DNA of 11,775 nucleotides from an uncultured Parvularculaceae bacterium (GTDB lineage: Bacteria; Pseudomonadota; Alphaproteobacteria; Caulobacterales; Parvularculaceae): NCBI GenBank assembly GCA_947259815.1, contig CAMYNO010000180.1:1-11775 (forward strand). The letters run 5' to 3'. Made by a program: the position numbers and the translations under genes. Below are positions 5,862-11,775 of this stretch, one piece after another. Numbering within the stretch: the stretch's first letter is position 1; each line of letters opens with the position of its first letter. The notes under the pieces were generated by a model that was not told the DNA's origin, ran no database searches, and saw only the letters and a list, made by a program, of their open reading frames with translations.

Positions 5862-8568
5862 CGGCGCCAGTATTAAGGGCCCGGTAAAGGGCTTTCTCGA
5901 TTTTCGCCAATACGCGCGTGTTGGTGATTTTTTCACCCTCCGCGTCGGTCAGGTAAAAGGCGTCCACCGCGCGCTCGCCATAGGTCGCAACATGGGCCGA
6001 GGCGATCGAAACATTCAGATCGCCCAGCGCCGAGGCGATATCGTAAAGAAGGCCCGGCCGGTCGAGCCCCTCGGCTTCGAACACCACCGCATCGCGCGAG
6101 GCGTCCCTCTCCATGCGGACGACCGGCCGCACATGAAAAATCTGGCGCCGGTCCCCGAGCCGGCGTTTCAGGTTCGGTTGTTTTTTCGGCGTCGCGCGCG
6201 CCGCCGTTAACAGCGCCTCATGCAGGCGCCGCGCAAGGGACGGATCGTCCGCCGGGGTATCGTCGGCGGACTGCACGGCAAAGATATCGAAGGCGCGGCC
6301 ATCCGCCGTGGTCATCGCCTGCACCGAGCGCACGCTTAAGCCCGCATCGGCGACAGCCCCGGCTATATCGGCGAGAAGTCCCGCGCGATCGTCGGTGTAC
6401 ACGATGCATTCAAGATCGCCGTCCCGCGGCGTAACCGTCACCGCTGCATCGGCCTCATCCTCTGCGGCGGCGCGGGCGAGATAGGCGAAACGCACGATGA
6501 TGTCGGAATCGACACAGCGCAGCATTTCATCGGTCAATTGCGACAGAAACGTTTCCTTGTCGGTATCCGGCCAGTCGGCAAGGCGGGTTCGCGCCTCCTC
6601 CCGCGCCTTTGCCGCGCGCCTTAAAAGACGCGCCGTCAGCGCCGTGCGCCCGCCCTCGAACCAGGCGAGCGATAACTCATAAAGCTCCGTAAGCTGACGG
6701 CGGACAACCTCATCCCATGAATGATGACCGACAACCCGCAAATGGCACGTCGACAGGACCACCATCATGTTCAGGCGCTCGACCGTGCCGACCTGCTCGG
6801 CGAAGCGGGCAATGGTCTCCGCCTCGGTCAGGTTACGCCGCTCTGCGGTGCGCACAAGCAGCAAATGGTTGGTTGCGCCCCAAGCGGCGAGCGCGGCCTC
6901 CTTCGCACTAAGCCCAAGGCGGCGTGCAATCGTCTTGATGCGTTTTTCCGATTCAACCGGCGATTTCCCGTCCACCGTCCAGGCGGTCTCATGCAGGAAA
7001 AGCCCCAGGGTAAACACATAGGGGTTTTTCGCCATTTTGATGGCGCGGGTCGAAACCGGATGTTCTTCGGCGAGCTTGCCGGCGCGAACCTCATGGTAAA
7101 CCGTGAAGGCGCGCAGCAATTGCTCGTCCAGCGTATAGCGTCGGTAGAGACCGTAATGAATGCGCCCGACAATGTCGCCATAAGCCGGGATGTATTTGCC
7201 GAGCAATCCTGTTTCCGTCATCACGCGGAGGGTGCGCACCGGGCTTACGCTGTTTTCCAGAATGCCTTTAAACAGCGCCGCCACAACCGCGTCCTTACGG
7301 ACAACCGACGTCACATCGGCGACATGCTCTGCGATAAGGGCGAGAGCATCGGGATGGAAATCAATCTTCGGATGCTTTGAAAAGGCGCGAAAATACCGGA
7401 AGAAATCACGCGGTGTTTTGCGCGCATGCGACGCGTCCTCAAAATCGAGCCGCCCGCCGCGAATACATATATTCGGCTTGCCGGGCGCCTCATCGCTTTG
7501 CAGTTTTTTGGGCAGAAACGCCGGCAGGCGCGGCAGGCGTTTTGTGCTTTCTTCTTCAAGGCGGGCGCATAAAATTCGCGTCAGCCGCCCGGTTTCAACA
7601 GCGGTTACAAAGTAATGGCGCATCAGGCGTTCAGCCGCGCTCATGTCTTTGCGGTCGGCATAGCCAAGCCGTTCGGCGACCGCCGGCTGGATATCGAAGG
7701 TAAGGTTTTCATCGGCGCGGCCGCGCAGATCATGCAGATGCGCGCGCACCGACCACAAGAAACGCTCGCCCTTCACCAATGCGCGAACATTGTGCGGCCC
7801 CAGGATCTTGTCGATCTCGACATTTTTCCCGATAGCGCCGTCATAGACATATTTATAGATCCAGCGAATGGTCTGCACGTCGCGAAGACCGCCCTTGCCT
7901 TCCTTGATATCAGGTTCGGCAAGGTAGCGCGTCGATCCGGCGGCGGCCTGGCGCTCATCCTGCTCGGCAAGTTTCGCCGCCACGAATTGCGACGCCGTCC
8001 GCTTACGGAATTTCCGAAACCCGTCATCGAAAGTTTGAAACAGCGGTTTCGATCCGCACAGATACCGCAGATCGAGATATGCGGTGCGGGCGATCATGTC
8101 TTCCTTGACAAGCTGCAACGCGCTCTTTGGCGAATGCACGCCATGCCCGACCTTCAGCCCGGCGTCCCAAAGCGGGTAGAGAATAGAATCAAGCACGGGC
8201 TTGATTGCTGCGTCGTCGCCGGGGCGATGCAGGAACAACAAATCGATATCGGAAAAGGACGCAAGCTCACCGCGACCAAAACCGCCGGCGGCGCATACCG
8301 CAAGCTCTACCCCTGCGGGCGTCGCATTGATAAAAAGCGCGCGGATCAACCCGTCCATAGAGCGCGAAAGGCGCGCGGCGATACGATCGCCCCGGTCGGC
8401 GTATTGCATGGCGTCCAGGCGCGCAGCGACCACGGCGCGGCGCATGAGCGCTACGACCGCGCCATGCTCGCGCCCGGCGCGCTCATCGGCGCGGGCGCTC
8501 GCAAGCTCATCGGCAAACGACGCCGGATCGAACCCTGCACGCTCGCCGCTATGCTTTGGAGCGTTCAT
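5854..8568 (-). CDS. glnD: PII uridylyltransferase GlnD with a degenerate HD domain
   Basis: The protein has 904 residues. GlnD senses nitrogen by adding UMP to PII proteins (GlnB/GlnK) through an N-terminal nucleotidyltransferase domain and removing it through an HD domain. The transferase domain looks intact: GGFGRGELASFSDIDLLF (95-112) with D107 and D109, and PDIKEGKGGLRDVQTI (219-234). Two C-terminal ACT domains, the glutamine sensors, lie at about 718-790 (DDRAGLLADIAGAVADAGL) and 827-900 (LDRPGLLYDIASALGDLNV). The HD region (about 471-620) aligns well in framework but not in active residues: YTVDEH is YTLDEQ (Q483), HD is H526-E527, the downstream DH is K535-S536, and VADI is TCHL (H609). 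H568 in NHLL is kept. Uridylyl removal is therefore probably lost or altered. The ATG follows an AAGGCGG ribosome-binding site 12 nt after mutS. Confidence 0.96.
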   Translation of the reverse strand: MNAPKHSGERAGFDPASFADELASARADERAGREHGAVVALMRRAVVAARLDAMQYADRGDRIAARLSRSMDGLIRALFINATPAGVELAVCAAGGFGRGELASFSDIDLLFLHRPGDDAAIKPVLDSILYPLWDAGLKVGHGVHSPKSALQLVKEDMIARTAYLDLRYLCGSKPLFQTFDDGFRKFRKRTASQFVAAKLAEQDERQAAAGSTRYLAEPDIKEGKGGLRDVQTIRWIYKYVYDGAIGKNVEIDKILGPHNVRALVKGERFLWSVRAHLHDLRGRADENLTFDIQPAVAERLGYADRKDMSAAERLMRHYFVTAVETGRLTRILCARLEEESTKRLPRLPAFLPKKLQSDEAPGKPNICIRGGRLDFEDASHARKTPRDFFRYFRAFSKHPKIDFHPDALALIAEHVADVTSVVRKDAVVAALFKGILENSVSPVRTLRVMTETGLLGKYIPAYGDIVGRIHYGLYRRYTLDEQLLRAFTVYHEVRAGKLAEEHPVSTRAIKMAKNPYVFTLGLFLHETAWTVDGKSPVESEKRIKTIARRLGLSAKEAALAAWGATNHLLLVRTAERRNLTEAETIARFAEQVGTVERLNMMVVLSTCHLRVVGHHSWDEVVRRQLTELYELSLAWFEGGRTALTARLLRRAAKAREEARTRLADWPDTDKETFLSQLTDEMLRCVDSDIIVRFAYLARAAAEDEADAAVTVTPRDGDLECIVYTDDRAGLLADIAGAVADAGLSVRSVQAMTTADGRAFDIFAVQSADDTPADDPSLARRLHEALLTAARATPKKQPNLKRRLGDRRQIFHVRPVVRMERDASRDAVVFEAEGLDRPGLLYDIASALGDLNVSIASAHVATYGERAVDAFYLTDAEGEKITNTRVLAKIEKALYRALNTGAAA

Positions 8569-8571
8569 GGC

Positions 8572-8580
8572 ACCGCCTTA
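8572..8580 (-). promoter_or_regulatory. Ribosome-binding site for glnD in the mutS-glnD gap
   Basis: The minus strand reads AAGGCGGTGCC immediately before the glnD ATG. The AAGG core lies at a normal distance from the start, directly after the mutS TAA (8581-8583). This supports the chosen glnD start and tight coupling to mutS. Confidence 0.55.
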
Positions 8581-11322
8581 TTATTCATGCTCACCCAGCA
8601 GGGATTTCAGGCGATAAAGCGCATCAAGCGCTTCGCGCGGCGCCATGGCGTCAGGATCGAGATCGCGCAGCGCATCATGCAACGGCGAGCCTTCATCGGG
8701 CGCCGACGGCATCGACGCTGCGGGCGCCGCCGCAAACAAAGGCAAGGCGCCGACGCCGGTCTGGTCGTTGCGCGCTTCAAGTTCGGCGAGAAGGGATTGC
8801 GCCCGCTTCACAACCGCGCCCGGCAATCCCGCAAGCTTGGCCACCGCAACACCGTAGGACCGGTCGGCCGCACCGGCGCCAATTTCATGCAGGAAAACCA
8901 CATCGCCTTTCCACTCGCGCACTTTCATCGACATATTCACAAGGCGCGGAAGCGTTTCCGACAGCGCCGTCAATTCGTGATAGTGGGTGGCGAACAAACC
9001 ACGACAGCAAATCTTTTGGTGAAGATGCTCAACCGCCGCCCAGGCGATGGATAGCCCGTCGAATGTCGATGTGCCGCGCCCGATTTCATCGAGCACAACC
9101 AGCGAACGCTCCGTGGCCTGATTAAGGATCGCCGCAGTCTCGACCATTTCCACCATGAAGGTGGACCGTCCGCGCGCAAGATCGTCCGCAGCGCCGACCC
9201 GCGAAAAGACGCGGTCGACAATCCCGATATGCGCCCGCGCCGCCGGCACGTAAGAACCCGCCTGCGCAAGCACCGCAAAGAGCGCATTCTGGCGCAGAAA
9301 TGTCGACTTCCCGGCCATATTCGGTCCCGTAACAAGCCACAGGCGCGGTTCATCGTCCTGCGCAAGGGCGCTGTCATTGGGTACGAAAGCGGCCTCGCCC
9401 TCCTTCCTTAACGCCTGCTCGACAACCGGATGGCGCCCGGCGGAAATATCGAAGGCAAGGGACTGATCGACGACGGGCCGCGCGTAATTTTCGCTGACAG
9501 CGAGTTCGGCAAGCCCCGCGGCCACGTCGATTTCGGCGAGCGCCGCAGCGGCGGCGGCGATGGCCTCGCGCCGATCGGCCACAAGCGCAGTCAGGCGGTC
9601 GAACAGTTCAAGCTCACGCGCCAGCGCCTCATCGCGCGCCCGCGAAATTTTTGCATCAAGCTCTGCAAGCTCACCGGTCGTAAACCGCACCGCGCTCGCC
9701 AGTGTCTGGCGATGAATAAAGGTTTCATTATGCGGCGGCGCCATCAGCGCATCGCCACGCGAGGCCGGCGTCTCGACAAAATAGCCGAGCACATTGTTAT
9801 GCTTGACCTTGACCGCCTTGATATCCGTCTGCTCGCGGTATTTCGCTTCAAGGCCGGCGATAATTCGGCGCGATTCATCGCGCAACGAGACAACGCTGTC
9901 GAGACCGGGATCATAGCCGCGCTCGATAAAGCCGCCGTCCCGCGCCAATAGAGGCGGCGCATCTTTCAACGCAGCATTCAGCTCACTGATGATTTCAGAA
10001 AACCCTGCGCCGTTAGTGTCTTCAAGATCGACCTGCGCTGTCGCAAGAATTTCCGACGCCGCCCTTTCTTCGGTGCGCATGGCGGCGGCAAGATCGCGCG
10101 CAGCGCAAAGCCCGTCGCGAACACCCAACAGATCGCGCGGCCCGCCGCGTCCAAGCGCAAGACGGGATTGCGCCCGCGCCATATCCGGCGCATCGCCGAG
10201 AATTTCCCGCATGCGCGCGCGCAAACTGTTGCTGTGTTCAAAATACTCGACGGCATCAAGCCTTGCATTCACGCCGGACGCATCGGTCAGCGGCGCGGTA
10301 ATACGCGCGCCGAGGAGCCTGGCGCCCGGACCGGTAATCGTGCGGTCGATGGCGGAAAGAAGCGATCCCTTGCGCCCGCCGGCCTGGGTCTTCGTAAGCT
10401 CAAGGGAGGCGTGGGTCGCCGCGTCGATGGCCATGGCCGCTGCGTCATCGACCTTGCGCGGCGGACGAAAGGCTGGCGCACGGCCCGCCTGCGTCAGTTC
10501 CACATAATTGATCAGCCCGCCAAGCGCCGCGCATTCAGCGCGGTCGAAATCGCCAAACGCATCAAGCGATGCAACATCATAGATCGCCAACAGGCGCCGG
10601 CGCCCGGCGGCGGAATCAAAATGCTCCGCCGGCATGGGCGTTATCTCCTGCCCCGCGCCGGCAAGCGCCGCCCGCCATTCGCCGGCCTCATCGAGCGGCG
10701 CAGCGATCAATTCCTTCGGCGCAACACCGGCGAGAACGGATGCAATGGCCTTGACCGTCACTCGCCGCACATTGACTTCGCCGACGGAAACATCGGCCCA
10801 GGCAAGCGCCGCATCCTCTCCCCCCCGCAAGAGCGCAAGCGCGGCGAGATAATTATTGCTGCGCGCATCGAGCAGGGAATCCTCGACAATCGTGCCGGGC
10901 GTGACGGTGCGCACGATTTCACGGCGGACTACCGATTTCGATCCGCGCTTTTTCGCCTCTGACGGATCTTCCATCTGCTCGCAGATCGCAACCTTGAAAC
11001 CAGCGCGGATCAGTTTCGCAAGATAGGACTCATATGCGTGAAACGGCACGCCACACATGGGGATATCATCGCCCCCATGCTGGCCGCGTTTTGTCAGGGT
11101 AATATCGAGGGCGCGTGCAGCCTTGACCGCATCGTCGAAAAACAACTCGTAAAAATCGCCCATGCGATAAAACAACAGCGCATCGCCGGCGGTTTCCCTG
11201 ATCGCCAGATATTGCGCCATCATGGGCGTCGGCCCGGTTGCGGCGCTTTTTGCAGCTGCGGATTTAACGGCGGCCGGTTTTTTTGTCGTTTCGTTTTCGG
11301 TTTTGGCCTGCGGCTTTGTCAT
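8581..11322 (-). CDS. mutS: DNA mismatch repair protein MutS
   Basis: This 913-residue cytoplasmic ATPase binds mispaired or looped DNA and recruits MutL. The mismatch-reading motif is FYE at 57-59 (YRMGDFYELFFDDA). The connector, lever and clamp regions follow, including VKVKHNNVLGYFVE near 504-517. The ATPase domain is complete: Walker A GPNMAGKST (666-674), signature GRSTFMVEM (718-726), Walker B LVVLDEIGRGTSTFDG (741-756) with D745-E746, and the FATHYHEL switch around H780. An ALPLF at 859-863 is a candidate sliding-clamp-binding peptide. Compared with E. coli MutS the N-terminus carries about 20 extra Lys/Ala-rich residues before TPMMAQYL. No other Met precedes M34, and the ribosome-binding site is weak (AAAAGAA). 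It is the first gene of the minus-strand run. Confidence 0.97.
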   Translation of the reverse strand: MTKPQAKTENETTKKPAAVKSAAAKSAATGPTPMMAQYLAIRETAGDALLFYRMGDFYELFFDDAVKAARALDITLTKRGQHGGDDIPMCGVPFHAYESYLAKLIRAGFKVAICEQMEDPSEAKKRGSKSVVRREIVRTVTPGTIVEDSLLDARSNNYLAALALLRGGEDAALAWADVSVGEVNVRRVTVKAIASVLAGVAPKELIAAPLDEAGEWRAALAGAGQEITPMPAEHFDSAAGRRRLLAIYDVASLDAFGDFDRAECAALGGLINYVELTQAGRAPAFRPPRKVDDAAAMAIDAATHASLELTKTQAGGRKGSLLSAIDRTITGPGARLLGARITAPLTDASGVNARLDAVEYFEHSNSLRARMREILGDAPDMARAQSRLALGRGGPRDLLGVRDGLCAARDLAAAMRTEERAASEILATAQVDLEDTNGAGFSEIISELNAALKDAPPLLARDGGFIERGYDPGLDSVVSLRDESRRIIAGLEAKYREQTDIKAVKVKHNNVLGYFVETPASRGDALMAPPHNETFIHRQTLASAVRFTTGELAELDAKISRARDEALARELELFDRLTALVADRREAIAAAAAALAEIDVAAGLAELAVSENYARPVVDQSLAFDISAGRHPVVEQALRKEGEAAFVPNDSALAQDDEPRLWLVTGPNMAGKSTFLRQNALFAVLAQAGSYVPAARAHIGIVDRVFSRVGAADDLARGRSTFMVEMVETAAILNQATERSLVVLDEIGRGTSTFDGLSIAWAAVEHLHQKICCRGLFATHYHELTALSETLPRLVNMSMKVREWKGDVVFLHEIGAGAADRSYGVAVAKLAGLPGAVVKRAQSLLAELEARNDQTGVGALPLFAAAPAASMPSAPDEGSPLHDALRDLDPDAMAPREALDALYRLKSLLGEHE

Positions 11323-11350
11323 TTCGAATTCTTTTCGGCGGCGCGCGTCT

Positions 11351-11401
11351 CGCGGTCAATCGCCGTCAGGCAACAGTTGGAAAATTTTCATGTTGACCGC
11401 G
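11351..11401. promoter_or_regulatory. Divergent promoter region with a 9-bp inverted repeat
   Basis: CGCGGTCAA (11351-11359) and TTGACCGCG (11393-11401) are perfect inverted copies separated by 33 bp, inside the 123-bp gap between mutS and the divergent metallopeptidase gene. On each strand TTGACC points outward toward the flanking gene, so each arm could serve as a -35 element of back-to-back promoters. The -10 partners are weak: AAAGAT at 11415-11420 rightward and GAAAAG at 11336-11331 leftward. Alternatively the pair is a binding site for a dimeric regulator. The repeat is seen directly; its function is inference. Confidence 0.45.
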
Positions 11402-11445
11402 CGCCGTTTAACGCAAAGATCGAAATGTAACGACGATTCGAGTTT

Positions 11446-11775
11446 ATGCCGAGTAATGAAATCAAACGAACGGAAATCACCGTCAATGGTCGCACCGCGC
11501 CGTTGATCGCCCGCGTCAATCATCGCGCCAAGCGGTTGATATTGAAAGTCGATCCGACGGCTGGGGAAATTCATGTCACGGCGCCGTCGAAACGCGAAGT
11601 GCCCGATGCGATTGCCTTCGCGCGCGCCCGTGCGGAGTGGATTGCGACTCAACTGGATGATTCGCTGCTCGCCAGGCCGTTCGCACCAGGCGATTTCGCA
11701 TTGCTGCGCGGTGAACGCCATCTCATTATCCATACGCCACAGATGCGCCGACCGGTCGAAACATTGCCGGCAACG
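11446..11775 (+). CDS. YgjP/DUF45-type (M48-like) metallopeptidase, N-terminal part, cut by the right edge
   Basis: The frame is open from the ATG at 11446-11448 to the window end, giving 110 residues. An in-frame TAA at 11428-11430 limits the start. The pattern is that of the YgjP/SprT-like family: a short beta segment EITVNGRTAPLIARV, then NHRAKRLILKVDPTAGEIHVTAP (about 26-48), where RAKRLILKVDP is the characteristic basic strand; a helix EVPDAIAFARARAEWIATQL; and RPFAPGDFALLRGERHLI. The zinc-binding HExxH motif should lie beyond the edge, so activity cannot be judged. The start has only a weak GAG upstream, and a GATTC (a possible CcrM methylation site) lies at 11435-11439. The gene is divergent from mutS. 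Confidence 0.8.
   Translation, partial: MPSNEIKRTEITVNGRTAPLIARVNHRAKRLILKVDPTAGEIHVTAPSKREVPDAIAFARARAEWIATQLDDSLLARPFAPGDFALLRGERHLIIHTPQMRRPVETLPAT

Noticed and set aside
6742..7122. The possibility that the GlnD HD changes come from a frameshift or sequencing error
   Set aside because: The frame is continuous, and the flanking residues align well on both sides of every substituted site. The substitutions are isolated codon changes, not a shifted block.
7615..9054. Long plus-strand open frame (479 codons) across the glnD-mutS junction
   Set aside because: It lies antisense to two certain genes, is rich in Arg, Gln and His, and has no recognisable domain. Long antisense frames are expected in GC-rich DNA with this codon bias.
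11356..11733. Minus-strand open frame of 125 codons at the right edge
   Set aside because: The plus strand here encodes a recognisable YgjP-type N-terminus, and the minus frame would run across the divergent promoter region.
1..11775. Mobile elements, CRISPR arrays, tRNA or rRNA genes
   Set aside because: I saw no transposase or integrase motif, no regularly spaced direct repeats and no tRNA-like cloverleaf. The gene content is housekeeping. A tRNAscan or covariance-model search was not possible here.

Overview
This GC-rich window looks chromosomal and comes from an alphaproteobacterium. The evidence is the run mutS, glnD, murJ, trpS on the minus strand, a neighbourhood I associate with Alphaproteobacteria; the style of the proteins, including a GlnD ending in two ACT domains and a DUF45/YgjP-type gene divergent from mutS; and an intergenic repeat with a GTGGGAACCGGTT core that I recall as widespread in that class. 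A lineage near Parvularculales or Hyphomonadales is possible, but I cannot fix it without a search.

Layout from left to right. Positions 1-95 hold the last 30 codons of an unidentified plus-strand gene. Positions 96-202 hold a hairpin-forming intergenic repeat. A conserved gene of unknown function (203-685, plus) runs tail to tail into a lipoprotein of the endonuclease/exonuclease/phosphatase (EEP) superfamily (682-1911, minus), with overlapping stop codons. A polyprenyl-phosphate-type family 2 glycosyltransferase (2000-3040, minus) follows, then a 122-bp gap with AT-rich palindromes and a hairpin. The main block, all minus and read from right to left, is mutS (8581-11322), glnD (5854-8568), murJ (4209-5798) and trpS (3163-4179). 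The mutS-glnD gap is 12 nt, glnD-murJ 55 nt with a hairpin over the glnD stop, and murJ-trpS 29 nt. At the right edge a YgjP/DUF45-type metallopeptidase gene (11446 onward, plus) is cut by the window and is divergent from mutS, across a 123-bp region with a 9-bp inverted repeat.

The four-gene block combines DNA mismatch repair (MutS), nitrogen signalling through PII proteins (GlnD), lipid II export for peptidoglycan (MurJ) and tryptophan charging (TrpS). It is probably a housekeeping operon driven from the mutS side. The glycosyltransferase and EEP lipoprotein act at the membrane and envelope and may form a separate unit.

I see no mobile element, CRISPR array, tRNA, rRNA or phage gene. The most notable observation is in GlnD. 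Its nucleotidyltransferase and ACT domains look intact, but the HD domain, which normally removes UMP from PII, has lost nearly all its recognisable metal-binding and catalytic residues (HD is HE, the DEH histidine is Q, the ADI aspartate is H, and the downstream DH pair is KS). This predicts a GlnD that can uridylylate PII but may not reverse the reaction. Secondary points are two hairpins that share arm sequence, and a symmetric TTGACCGCG inverted repeat in the mutS divergent promoter region.
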